The notes beneath the pieces are model-generated. The model searched no databases. It was not told the origin of the DNA and was given only the letters and a program-made list of their open reading frames with translations. From contig NZ_LT670848.1 in the NCBI RefSeq assembly GCF_900142975.1, positions 1,488,001-1,552,000 of the forward strand: a DNA stretch of 64,000 bases, written 5' to 3'. The stretch's first letter is position 1. Every line of letters begins with the position of its first letter. Source of the DNA: Salegentibacter salegens (lineage in GTDB: Bacteria > Bacteroidota > Bacteroidia > Flavobacteriales > Flavobacteriaceae). Shown here piece after piece: positions 17,598-25,954 of the stretch. The translations under genes and the position numbers were made by a program.

Positions 17598-17940
17598 GAA
17601 TGCATTCGGAATATCTTAATCATTAGAAAATTTTCACTCGATAATCCGTCCCGAACCATCGGGATGCCTCGACATTAAAAATATTCTCTTTCCCCTCTTC
17701 AAAAAAACCATCTCTATTACAGCTTACAAAACCGATAATTTTTTAACCAAAACACGTATAAAAAACCTGTGTTTAAGATTAAATTTGGATAAAACATTTA
17801 AAATTCCTTATATTTACCCTTAGTTTTGTTAAAATTCAGTTTTGAAAAACTGAATTTCTCAGAGATTGATGCTTCCAAAATCAAACTGATTTTAACTACG
17901 GAAGCATTACCAAAATCTTTGTGTAACCAAAAATTTAAAT
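17598..17940. other. Structured leader region of a tiny membrane-protein gene
   Basis: Two strong hairpins precede the 34-residue frame. The first is a 12-bp stem AAATTCAGTTTT/AAAACTGAATTT with GA between (17832-17857). The second combines TGCTTCC/GGAAGCA (17870-17876, 17900-17906) with the inner stem AAAATCA/TGATTTT (17877-17883, 17887-17893) and a 6-nt bulge. An isolated REP-like palindrome (CCCGAACCATCGGG) lies near 17650. No gene is seen. Confidence 0.6.
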
Positions 17941-18045
17941 ATGAAAGATCGTATCAATATTTTAAAATTAGTAGGAATTATTTTTAGCGCCCTTATGCTG
18001 GTTATTATCTTAGACTTTGCCTTAAAAGCGATCGTAGCAGGTTAA
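17941..18045 (+). CDS. Tiny single-pass membrane protein (34 aa)
   Basis: Encodes 34 residues, almost all one membrane helix (LVGIIFSALMLVIILDFALK). It is paralogous in pattern to the 46-residue frame 343 bases upstream. The elaborate hairpin leader directly upstream suggests controlled expression. The function is unknown; small single-helix proteins often modulate membrane complexes, but nothing here shows a partner. Confidence 0.5.
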   Translation: MKDRINILKLVGIIFSALMLVIILDFALKAIVAG

Positions 18046-18067
18046 TCCCATCCTATATTTTCTAACT

Positions 18068-18247
18068 GTGAATAAAGCGAGATTATTTGGTCTTTTTCTT
18101 ATTACCGGCGGACTCATTTGGAGTTCTATTTTTGAAGCTCATAATTTAAATTTCTTTGCCGGGATGATCATTGGTGCAGGAGTTCCATTTCTGCTCACGG
18201 GGAAATTCCGTTTTTGGAAGTGGGAATTTCCGGAGTCAAAACAATAA
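18068..18247 (+). CDS. Small two-helix membrane protein (59 aa, GTG start)
   Basis: A 59-codon frame starting at GTG 22 bases after the 34-residue gene. Two hydrophobic segments (about 6-20 and 28-46) are joined by SSIFEAHNLN and followed by a basic/aromatic tail (KFRFWKWEF). No ATG fits. The predicted protein looks like a typical flavobacterial small inner-membrane protein. It is probably cotranscribed with the preceding small gene. Confidence 0.5.
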   Translation: MNKARLFGLFLITGGLIWSSIFEAHNLNFFAGMIIGAGVPFLLTGKFRFWKWEFPESKQ

Positions 18248-18375
18248 AAGGAAAGCATTAAATCTTCCAATGCGCCCTGACTTAAAGTAATCCACCACGA
18301 CGTATTTAAATACTCGATTATTGAGTAAATTATAATCGCTATCTTCAACGTATTCACTTTTAAATTTGTTGATTT

Positions 18376-19383
18376 ATGCGGTTGCTTTTCGTCATTTTCA
18401 GTTTTCTATTTATTGTCACCTCGCTTCAGGCGCAAGAATCTAGCTTTTCTCTAACAGGAAAAACCAATGACATTAAAGATGGCAGCTGGTTGTATTTTCA
18501 GGACCTGGTTAACGGTGGAACCTTAGATTCTGCAGAAGTCCAAAATAATAGCTTTAAATTCGACACCAAACTTCCTGAACCCAGTATGTGGGTAATGCTG
18601 CACACTAAAGATCGTTCTAAATTCAAAGAATTATGGCTGCAGGACAAACCTATGCGTTTTGATGCAAGCAATACCGATTTCCAGGATGCCGAAGTTACCG
18701 GCTCTATTTCTCAGGAATTAGTTGACGAAATAAAAGCAGTTTATGAAGATTATGATAAAATTAGTGAAACCGAACTTAGAAAACGCCAGGAAGAATTTAT
18801 AAAAAGCAATCCTAACGCCCTAATAAGCCTGCGTATGCTTTATGAAGTTTCCGGAAAGTGGGGCCAGGAAACTACCAGCCAGTATTTCGAAATGTTCCCT
18901 GAGGAAATCAAAAAAAGTTCTTTTGGGAAGCGGATCCTCTCTTATTTGAATAACGATAATATTCCGCAAATAGGAGAAAAATATGCCGATTTTGAGTTGA
19001 CAAATCAACATGGAAAAAACCAGAAATTTTCAGCTTTAACCGGAAATGTTACACTTTTACAATTCTGGGCGTCTACCTGCGAACCCAGCAAAATGCAAAA
19101 TCGCGAACTAAAAAAGTTATACCGAAAATATAAGTCAGACGGACTGGAAATTGTAGCTGTTTCCCGTGATCTCCATAAAGAAGACTGGGTTAACTCTATA
19201 GAGAAAGACAAGTTAAAATGGGTACATCTAAGCAGTTTAAAGGGCTGGGAAGGTCCGGTTTTTACTAACTACGGAATAAGAAAAACTCCTTCCAATTTCC
19301 TAATAAATACCGAAGGCAGCGTAGTAGGACGCAATTTAAGAGGGGATGAATTAGAAGAAAATATTAAAGAATTATTGAAATAA
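18376..19383 (+). CDS. TlpA-like thioredoxin-fold protein with DUF4369-type N-terminus, lacking the resolving cysteine
   Basis: A 335-residue secreted protein with a signal peptide ending near residue 19 (SLQAQ). Residues about 22-110 resemble the DUF4369 beta domain that precedes thioredoxin domains in Bacteroidota. An AhpC/TSA-like thioredoxin fold covers about 197-335 (FWASTCEPS, the cis-Pro loop TPSNFLI). The expected C-x-P-C active site reads Cys235-Glu-Pro-Ser238, so only the nucleophilic cysteine remains. It may bind or isomerise rather than reduce disulfides. Confidence 0.85.
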   Translation: MRLLFVIFSFLFIVTSLQAQESSFSLTGKTNDIKDGSWLYFQDLVNGGTLDSAEVQNNSFKFDTKLPEPSMWVMLHTKDRSKFKELWLQDKPMRFDASNTDFQDAEVTGSISQELVDEIKAVYEDYDKISETELRKRQEEFIKSNPNALISLRMLYEVSGKWGQETTSQYFEMFPEEIKKSSFGKRILSYLNNDNIPQIGEKYADFELTNQHGKNQKFSALTGNVTLLQFWASTCEPSKMQNRELKKLYRKYKSDGLEIVAVSRDLHKEDWVNSIEKDKLKWVHLSSLKGWEGPVFTNYGIRKTPSNFLINTEGSVVGRNLRGDELEENIKELLK

Positions 19384-19544
19384 TGATATTTTTTGTTTAA
19401 TTTCATTAAAATCACCCCCAAAATCTTTCAATAACTTAACCATAATTTTATTTGAATTTTCATTTATATACTTTCGAATTGCCACTTTACAGGCATCGAT
19501 TTGGATATTAGTGTTTTTCAAATATCACTTTTAAAAGTTAAGTT

Positions 19545-19937
19545 GTGACTATATATTATCAAAAGAAAAGGCTAAAGTATAGGTTGCTGTACGGCATTGT
19601 TTCAGTAATTATTGGTAGTAGCTCGTTTATCATCGGGTCAGAAGCTATTTTTATTTATCCCTGGCTAATCCTGGGATTTTTAGAAATTGGCACCTGGTAT
19701 TACGAACATAAATTTCATTACCTACAAATAGATAATAATATTCTCACTAAAAACTCACTCTTTCCTAAAAGTATAGATCTTACGCAACTTAGCGCCATTA
19801 GAAAGTATAAAAGCACTTTTGTTTTGGAATCGGGAGATGTGGATATCAAAATTCATAAAGATTTAATCGCAAGCCATTCGCTTAATCAGCTTACCGATCT
19901 TTTAAGCGAAATACAGTTAAGACCTCAACAAGTATAA
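19545..19937 (+). CDS. Membrane protein with C-terminal PH-like beta domain, function unknown
   Basis: A 130-residue protein with two close membrane helices (about 12-30 and 33-48) followed by a soluble part with alternating strands (YLQIDNNILTKNSL, LTQLSAIRKYKSTFVLES), the build of small bacterial PH-like proteins. The start is GTG; no good ATG is available. It is transcribed in the same direction as the next gene, 63 bases away. The family assignment is tentative. Confidence 0.6.
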   Translation: MTIYYQKKRLKYRLLYGIVSVIIGSSSFIIGSEAIFIYPWLILGFLEIGTWYYEHKFHYLQIDNNILTKNSLFPKSIDLTQLSAIRKYKSTFVLESGDVDIKIHKDLIASHSLNQLTDLLSEIQLRPQQV

Positions 19938-20000
19938 ACGCTTTTTTTATTGCATTTATTGATAAATCTGTATTTTTAATTCACTATAAAATTACAGGAA

Positions 20001-21278
20001 ATGAAAAAGCTGCTTTGGCTAATTTTAATACTTCTCATTGGATTTATCGGACTTATTTACTTCTCGGTTTCCGGTACCGACAGGGAATTCCAAACCGCAA
20101 CGATAAAAGAATTTAAAGACCTTGAGCATATAGATTTTCGTGAATACGATTCGGTTTTAGTGGCTGCCAGCAGTTTGTATAAAACCAATCCGCTTAAAAA
20201 TATTATGCAGGGCGAAAATTATAGGGAAGCCTGGGCCACCCCGGTAAAAGTTCCGGTACTTTTTCTCGATACGCTTTACGGCGGGATGGAAATTGTAAAA
20301 GAAGGTGGCGGCAGCCAAACCCATTCCCTTCGTTTAAAAGATAAAGACGCTTATCTCTATTCCCTGCGCAGTGTAAACAAAGATCCTTCTAGCCACGTGC
20401 CCGAATTTGCACGAAGCCTCGGACTCGAAAATATTGTGATAGATGCTATTTCAGCTTCGCACCCATACGGGGCCATTCTCACCGCTGCACTTTCAGAAAA
20501 AGCTAATGTTTTACACACGCACCCCAAAGTGGTTTTTCTACCCAAACAGGATTTTTTAGGAGATAAATACAATGAAAAATACGGAAATCGTTTGTTTCTG
20601 TTAGAGTATGAAACCGAAGGTGAAAAGAACTGGACAGGCTATAAAAATGTAGATGCCATCCTTGACACCAAACACCTGCAGGAATTAAAAGAAGAACATC
20701 CGGAAAAAGTTTCGATAGATAAAAATGCCCTGGTACGAGCGCGGTTATTCGATTTGCTAATTGGTGATTGGGACAGGCACGCCAAACAATGGGGCTGGGC
20801 AATTCAGGGAGATGATGGTACATTTAAAGCCATTCCCGTTGCCGGCGATAGGGATAATGCTTTTTTCAATTTAGAAGGCGTTATTCCCGGGATAATTTCT
20901 AATGAAAATATTGAACCTGAAGTGCGCCCTTTTGAAAAGGAAATCGATTATATGCCGGGATTAGTGTATCCTAACGATGTTTATTTTCTAACCAATACTC
21001 CTGAAGAAATATTTACTTCTGAAGCAAAAAAACTACAGGAATTAATGAACGATGAAGCGATAACAGATGCATTTAAAGTATGGCCTAAAGAAATTTACGA
21101 ATTAGATGGAAAAGAGATTTCCGAAAAAATCAAATCCCGCCGGGAGAACTTAGTAGCATACGCAAAAGAATTTCACCGAATTATCTCTGAAAAAGAATTG
21201 CTAAACGAACCATTAAAAGGTTCAGAAGATCTTGAAATTAGCCCAGGCTTAAGAAAGTGTTTTGAGTGTAAAGAGTAA
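20001..21278 (+). CDS. Membrane-anchored protein with predicted kinase-like (HipA/Fam20-type) fold
   Basis: A 425-residue protein with an N-terminal membrane anchor (residues 4-24) and an exported-side soluble domain. The segment RARLFDLLIGDWDRHAKQWG has GDWDRH at 255-260, and GDRDNAFF follows at 282-289. This pair resembles the catalytic DxxxxN/H and metal-binding DR-D motifs of the HipA/Fam20 kinase-like group found in envelope proteins of Bacteroidota. The substrate is unknown and the kinase call is inference. A heptad array begins at the base after its stop. Confidence 0.55.
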   Translation: MKKLLWLILILLIGFIGLIYFSVSGTDREFQTATIKEFKDLEHIDFREYDSVLVAASSLYKTNPLKNIMQGENYREAWATPVKVPVLFLDTLYGGMEIVKEGGGSQTHSLRLKDKDAYLYSLRSVNKDPSSHVPEFARSLGLENIVIDAISASHPYGAILTAALSEKANVLHTHPKVVFLPKQDFLGDKYNEKYGNRLFLLEYETEGEKNWTGYKNVDAILDTKHLQELKEEHPEKVSIDKNALVRARLFDLLIGDWDRHAKQWGWAIQGDDGTFKAIPVAGDRDNAFFNLEGVIPGIISNENIEPEVRPFEKEIDYMPGLVYPNDVYFLTNTPEEIFTSEAKKLQELMNDEAITDAFKVWPKEIYELDGKEISEKIKSRRENLVAYAKEFHRIISEKELLNEPLKGSEDLEISPGLRKCFECKE

Positions 21279-21355
21279 GTTGGCATTTGCCGGTTTTCAA
21301 TTGCGGGTTGCGAGTTCTCAATTTCTGTTTGTTGTTTTGAGTTGTAGTTTCCTGT
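21279..21355. repeat. Degenerate heptad array abutting a stop codon
   Basis: Eleven 7-base units run from the first base after TAA: GTTGGCA, TTTGCCG, GTTTTCA, ATTGCGG, GTTGCGA, GTTCTCA and so on. The units differ but the period stays seven. Confidence 0.65.
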
Positions 21356-21558
21356 CATTGCGAAGACTGCGATAGCAGGATGGGTCAATCTGTTTTTGCA
21401 AGTTCTGGCATTCGTAGTATCACCACCATCAGTTCGAGTGGCGGTATTAACCAGTAGAAGTTTGAACTTCTCGATGCTTCCACCTATCGCCGGAAACTCT
21501 AAGTGACAGAACAATTTAAACAAAATATAGCCACGCTCGTTCCTGGCTTGCGATGACG
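21354..21558. repeat. Nested dispersed repeat with CATTGCGA/GCGATGAC ends
   Basis: It starts GTCATTGCGAAG and ends CTTGCGATGACG, near-inverted termini about 205 bp apart. Inside lies a second repeat type (CAGTTCGAGTGGCGGTATTAA ... CGGAAACTCTAAGTGAC), which recurs at 23630-23757 and, truncated, at 33675-33702. Confidence 0.65.
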
Positions 21559-21577
21559 ATGCAAGAGAACCTGACAA

Positions 21578-21648
21578 CCCACATTCCACATCCCACATCC
21601 CACAACCGAGAACCGAGAACCGAGAACCGAGAACCGAGAACCGAGAAC
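21578..21648. repeat. Heptad array (CCCACAT to CCGAGAA) abutting a stop codon
   Basis: Four CCCACAT-like heptads grade into six perfect AACCGAG heptads (21604-21645) in the same 7-base register. The array ends one base before the stop of the minus-strand gene. Confidence 0.85.
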
Positions 21649-22410
21649 TTAATTAATAATAATATTCGTTTTATCAACTCCCGTATTACCGGTTACAGGA
21701 TCAAAAGCATAGATGGTAATCGTATAGTAAGCTTTTTCTAAATTTGTTTTCGCAGCAAAAGTGCTGGGTTTATCGGTGGGATTTAAAGTGATTTCCCGGG
21801 TTTCTTTTTCTCCAGAACTTATAATTGCCTTTACTTCATATTGGTTGGCATCCCACACACCATCTTCGGTTACGGGGCAACCGCACATCATTATAATATT
21901 GGCTTTAAGACTAATTTCTTCTGAAGCTTTAATTCGTTCGTGTGTTTGTGGTGATAAGATGTCTACAACAAATCCGGGCACTTCCAGTACTACTCCATCG
22001 CCGGTAATATCTTTCCCGGGAATCACCCAAACTTGGGTGCTGGAAATTACTTTTGCCTGTTTTTTATTAATTGGGGCGTGGGCTTCCACAGTTATAAAAG
22101 TAGGTTCTTCAAGCTTCAATTTAGCTTCAAATCCGGCTGTTTGCTCATCGGTAAGTTTATCGTAGCGCTCTAGGGGAGTTTGCAGGATTAGTTTGGTGTT
22201 TCCCGTGCTTCCGGTGGTTAAACCCTCATCAAGGATTTCTCCTGTTTCAGCATTTCTAATAATAATTTTAGCACCACCAATAGAGCTTCCTATAAATTTC
22301 GCATCTTTTGCAAGTGCCCTCACCATCACCGTTGTTTCCTGGGCCGCAAGGCTTCCGAAGCAAAATAGAAAAGCAAAGAATAAATTAAAAATTGAAAAAT
22401 TGAATTTCAT
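21649..22410 (-). CDS. Secreted protein of unknown function
   Basis: About 253 residues from the preferred start, with a Sec signal peptide (MKFNFSIFNLFFAFLFCFGSLAAQ). The mature part is beta-rich, with an Ig-like feel: VMVRALAKDAKFIGSS near the N-terminus, a Cys pair in IIMMCGCPVTEDG, and a C-terminal TITIYAFDPVTGNTG strand. The frame extends 17 codons upstream, but that stretch would overlap the neighbouring gene and lacks a signal peptide. I do not recognise the domain. It probably lies in the periplasm or on the surface. Confidence 0.7.
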   Translation of the reverse strand: MKFNFSIFNLFFAFLFCFGSLAAQETTVMVRALAKDAKFIGSSIGGAKIIIRNAETGEILDEGLTTGSTGNTKLILQTPLERYDKLTDEQTAGFEAKLKLEEPTFITVEAHAPINKKQAKVISSTQVWVIPGKDITGDGVVLEVPGFVVDILSPQTHERIKASEEISLKANIIMMCGCPVTEDGVWDANQYEVKAIISSGEKETREITLNPTDKPSTFAAKTNLEKAYYTITIYAFDPVTGNTGVDKTNIIIN

Positions 22411-22450
22411 AAAACCGAATTTCTTACTAAAATACAAAATCTGCAGGCAT

Positions 22451-23356
22451 CTAAAGCACAATTTCCTGATCGCTTAAATCTTCGAATTTAAAGTTTAAAG
22501 GATCGTTTTTATAACGCTGGGCATAAACTCTAAGCGTATCTCTCTCTTTCTTGCTTAACTCATTGCTTCTCTGGTCTTTTTCAAGTTTAAACCAGGGTTG
22601 AATATCCTGAAAATCATATTCGCCAATTACCATAAACGGAGTTCCATTTTGTACGATTACATCGTTTTCCAATTCCCACATACTCGCCCAATCGTAAATA
22701 AATTTAGCATCTTCCTGGTACATCCTTACACAGCCGTGACTTGCAGGATATCCCGGTAGCGTATATTCGTGCGTACCAATCCCTTCAAAATTCATAAAAT
22801 TGAAATAATAAGGCATAATCCAGGATTTATCTATGGTGCTAATTTTTCGTTTCGCTTTATAATTTCCATAGTAAAGACCTGCAGGTGTACCCGTGCTTTG
22901 TTTCCCGGTGCTCACCGGCCCCCAATGCAATAAATTTCCGTTTTTGTAAAGCGCAAAAGCCTGGATTCGTTTAGAAATTATCACAGTTTTGTCTATTGCA
23001 TCCAAAGGTTCTAAAAGCGTCGGAAATGGTGCATACACTTTCAAATCGCTTACCAAAGAATCGGGAATTATAAGTTTGGTGCCGGGTTTAACGCGGTGTT
23101 TGTCAATTCGGTTTAGGGTATAAATCAATCGTGCTTCCTCATCAGAAAAATTATTAAAAAGACTGTCCAGATGTTCCTGCCCCGAAATAGAATCCAACCT
23201 ATAGGAGGTTTTAAAGACCGGCGGGTTAAGAGAAATGGTATCTAATTGGGTTGGCAGAACTTCTTTCTTTATTTCCTGCTTATTGTTACAGGCCGAAAAA
23301 ACTAGTAAAATTATTCCCGAAAACAGCAGGATTAATTGCGTGTATTGTTGTTTCAA
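22451..23356 (-). CDS. L,D-transpeptidase (YkuD) lipoprotein
   Basis: A 301-residue lipoprotein (lipid Cys23 in VFSAC). A LysM-like segment (LNRIDKHRVKPGTKLIIP, 81-98) precedes the YkuD catalytic domain. The signature HEYTLPGYPASHGCVRMY contains the active-site SHGCVR with Cys209. The enzyme cross-links or modifies peptidoglycan between diaminopimelate residues in the periplasm. It lies on the same strand as the downstream secreted protein, with 40 bases between. Confidence 0.93.
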   Translation of the reverse strand: MKQQYTQLILLFSGIILLVFSACNNKQEIKKEVLPTQLDTISLNPPVFKTSYRLDSISGQEHLDSLFNNFSDEEARLIYTLNRIDKHRVKPGTKLIIPDSLVSDLKVYAPFPTLLEPLDAIDKTVIISKRIQAFALYKNGNLLHWGPVSTGKQSTGTPAGLYYGNYKAKRKISTIDKSWIMPYYFNFMNFEGIGTHEYTLPGYPASHGCVRMYQEDAKFIYDWASMWELENDVIVQNGTPFMVIGEYDFQDIQPWFKLEKDQRSNELSKKERDTLRVYAQRYKNDPLNFKFEDLSDQEIVL

Positions 23357-24207
23357 ATTTGGCAGGTTTAGGTTGTGTTATAAGGAAATAAAACTTTCTC
23401 ATTTGGATACGAAATTAGACTGCTATTCCTTTTTCTGCTGCCAAGGAAGCGTTAATAATTTGTTGTGAGATTGGTAAAAGTTGTTCGGTTTGCTGTCAGT
23501 TTGTGGTTTGTGGTTTGTTGTTGCGGGTTCAAGGTTTTAAGAAAATAATCCTGATTCCTAACTCTTGTTTCCTGTATCTTTATTCTTTCCTCTGAACTAA
23601 ACTAATATTTTTCATTGCAAAATCTCGTCGTCAGTTCGGGTAGCGGTATTTAAGCGAGAGTAAGAATAAGGCTGTATCGAGAACCAATAGAAATTCTAAC
23701 TAAAATTGCACTCCTCGATACTTCCGTCTCGCGCCAAAAACTTGAAGTGACGTGACTTCCTTGTGGATAAAAAAGTTTTAATCTGCCGAGAGAGATGTGG
23801 AGTAAATAAGATCGTAATGAATTTAATAAAGCGGCTAAAATAAATTGACGTGCTATTCTTTTTCCATTGATGAAAAAGAACCAAAAAATCTAGGCTTACG
23901 AAAATGGATCTAAATTTTTCGTGCAATGTCTAAATTTTATGAACTCGCGGAAAAAGAAGAAGTAAGGAGGAAAAGACGTTTCGCTCAAACAGCATAAAAT
24001 TTAAACGACATCTTACTTCAAATTTCACGATCAATTTTCGATAGGCCGCTTACCCTATATATTAATTTTTTATATCGCCCTGGAACTCTCTGATAATACA
24101 TCTACCAAATGTAGAAGGTTATGCACGCGAAAATCTTTTCAATTACTACCTTACCTAGACAAAAGATCGCCGTGCTCATCCCTCGCTCGCGATGACGAAA
24201 AAGAAGA
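23357..24207. repeat. Long repeat-only spacer: heptads and nested dispersed elements
   Basis: About 850 bases with no credible gene. In order: heptad-like runs (GTCAGTT, TGTGGTT, TGTGGTT, TGTTGTT at about 23494-23521, and CTGATTC, CTAACTC, TTGTTTC, CTGTATC near 23550-23580); a CATTGC start at 23612; the CAGTTCGGGTAGCGGTATT/AACTTGAAGTGAC repeat (23630-23757); a CATTGATGAAAAAGAACCAAAAAATC-type block near 23866; and a closing CGCTCGCGATGACG at 24184-24197. The outer ends match those of 21354-21558, suggesting one nested unit of about 585 bp. Confidence 0.6.
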
Positions 24208-24270
24208 CTCCTCACTCCTCACCTTTCACTCTTCACTCTTCACTATTAACTTTTCACTCTTCACTAAAAA
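24208..24270. repeat. Heptad array (CTCTTCA type) abutting the yaaA stop
   Basis: Nine heptads (CTCCTCA, CTCCTCA, CCTTTCA, CTCTTCA, CTCTTCA, CTATTAA, CTTTTCA, CTCTTCA, CTAAAAA) are followed by one base and then the yaaA stop codon. Confidence 0.85.
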
Positions 24271-24271
24271 A

Positions 24272-25033
24272 CTAGCGAATAAAAACCGGCTCGTTTTCCT
24301 TTTCAGTATGCTCTTCGCTATAGCGGTAATCCATATAATCAAAACTTTTAAGATCTTCGATGGTTTTTACGTCTTTGTCTATAATATAACGCACCATCGC
24401 GCCACGGGCTTTTTTAGCAAAGAAACTGATGATCTTTAATTTTCCGTTCTTAAAATCTTTAAAAACAGGAGAGATCACCTCAGCTTTTAGTTTTTTGGTG
24501 TCTATTGCTTTAAAATATTCGTTGCTGGCCAGGTTGATAAAAAGTTCGCCTTCTTCCATTTCTTCATTTAGCAACTTGCTAAGCTTTGGCTGCCAAACTT
24601 CGTAAAGACTGTTCTTGCGCTCAATTCCTACCGAAGTTCCCATTTCTAAACGATAAGGCTGCATTAAATCCAAAGGTTTTAAAACACCGTAGAGTCCGGA
24701 GAGGATGCGCAGGCTATCTTGCAGACGATCCAGTTTTTCGGTGGGGATTGTATAGGCATCCAGGCCAGTGTAAACATCGCCGGCAAAAGCATACATTGCG
24801 GGGCGGGAATTCTTTTTGTTATGTTCCTCCTCGAAATCCTGGTAGCGGGTATAATTAAGATCGGCGAGCTTATCGCTGATGCTCATTAATTCAGAAATCT
24901 CATTTTTGGTCATTCTGGACATCTTACGGTTAAGTTTAGCCGTAGTTTCCAAAAAAGCAGGCTGTGTGCCGCGGGTAGTAGGTAATTTAGATTCGTAATC
25001 CAGGCTTTTGGCCGGAGAAACAACAATTTTCAT
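24272..25033 (-). CDS. yaaA: YaaA family peroxide-stress protein
   Basis: A 253-residue DUF328/YaaA protein, full length. The N-terminal [13 protein letters not shown] and the blocks YTGLDAYT and [25 protein letters not shown] (positions about 88-130) are diagnostic. In E. coli YaaA lowers free iron and DNA damage under peroxide stress and has a DNA-binding fold. Cytoplasmic. It stands alone and ends in a heptad array. Confidence 0.94.
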   Translation of the reverse strand: MKIVVSPAKSLDYESKLPTTRGTQPAFLETTAKLNRKMSRMTKNEISELMSISDKLADLNYTRYQDFEEEHNKKNSRPAMYAFAGDVYTGLDAYTIPTEKLDRLQDSLRILSGLYGVLKPLDLMQPYRLEMGTSVGIERKNSLYEVWQPKLSKLLNEEMEEGELFINLASNEYFKAIDTKKLKAEVISPVFKDFKNGKLKIISFFAKKARGAMVRYIIDKDVKTIEDLKSFDYMDYRYSEEHTEKENEPVFIR

Positions 25034-25185
25034 AGTTGGGCGATTTTTACTCCAAATATAAGTGAAAGCATAGAAAACAGGAAAGTCGCCCTTTATTAGT
25101 TTTTTATGGAAGTATAGTTATGAGTTATTGCGATTAAAAAAATTTTATAATCAAAAAATTATTTTTTGATTCCTGCTGCGAAAAC

Positions 25186-25719
25186 TTACTCCAACTCAAT
25201 CTTATCTATTTCCAGCCGGAAATCTTCCGCCTTCTTATTCCCGATCAAAAAGCGAATTTCCTGGATCGATTCGGCTGAAAAGTTAGGCTGGTCTAATTTG
25301 TTTCCACGAAACACTGGTTCCATCTCTTTTAGCGGAACTTCAATTGTTTGCCAGTCTCCGGTGGTTTTAAAGGTATAAATATAGGAAGCTCTGTCCTCTA
25401 GATTGGCTTTCATCCTGAATTGCCAGGTCTTTCCATCCCCTTTCAATAAAATGAGCGCTTTTTTGTAGCCTTTAATATTTTTAGAATCAAAATGATATTG
25501 CAAGGAGGCAAAACCACCATTGTTTTCCAGAGAAACATGGCCTGTAAAAATAGCATTTCCCGTTTCACTGCGTTCCAGCTTACTCGTGGAATTTCCACCC
25601 ATCACCACGTCGTTTTCTATTTCCCAGGCGGTCCAATCCTCGGTGGCACTAAAATCAAAAAGAAGTAATTTACTCATAACGAACACTGTTAATATTAAGA
25701 AGAATTGCTGCTGAAACAT
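25186..25719 (-). CDS. CIA30 family protein
   Basis: Up to 177 residues. The core LLFDFSATEDWTAWEIEND followed by VMGGNSTSKLE and GGFASLQYHF is the signature of the NADH:ubiquinone oxidoreductase intermediate-associated CIA30 domain, a galactose-binding-like beta sandwich whose bacterial role is unknown. The N-terminus is uncertain: the long form begins with a hydrophobic stretch (MFQQQFFLILTVFVMS), while a start at MSKLLLFDF (25677) gives a cytoplasmic 163-residue protein. It is isolated between long spacers. Confidence 0.82.
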   Translation of the reverse strand: MFQQQFFLILTVFVMSKLLLFDFSATEDWTAWEIENDVVMGGNSTSKLERSETGNAIFTGHVSLENNGGFASLQYHFDSKNIKGYKKALILLKGDGKTWQFRMKANLEDRASYIYTFKTTGDWQTIEVPLKEMEPVFRGNKLDQPNFSAESIQEIRFLIGNKKAEDFRLEIDKIELE

Positions 25720-25954
25720 TTTTTGTTTTAAAGTTAGGGGATTTCTTTTGGTAAAACTGGTATTTAAGAAGAGATAGTTATGAGTTTTTATGGTTGATAA
25801 AAATTTATCGCATTACGGAAAACCCTTTTTGGTTTCTGAATTAAATGTTAAATTGAGCTACCTTATGGGAGATATGTACGATATAAAATAACAGTTTTAA
25901 GTGATAAAAAGAATTCTTTTAGAAAAAGGTGAATATTAAAATTTAATAAATAAT

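Noticed and set aside
20503..20823. 106-codon minus-strand frame inside the kinase-like gene
   Set aside because: The plus-strand protein is continuous and has a membrane anchor and conserved motifs. The antisense product looks like random sequence.
21173..21598. 141-codon minus-strand frame overlapping the end of the kinase-like gene and the repeats
   Set aside because: It is made mostly of repeat sequence and the antisense of a real gene, and has no start context or domain.
23696..23926. 76-codon minus-strand frame in the long repeat spacer
   Set aside because: It consists of dispersed-repeat DNA, and its translation resembles no protein family.
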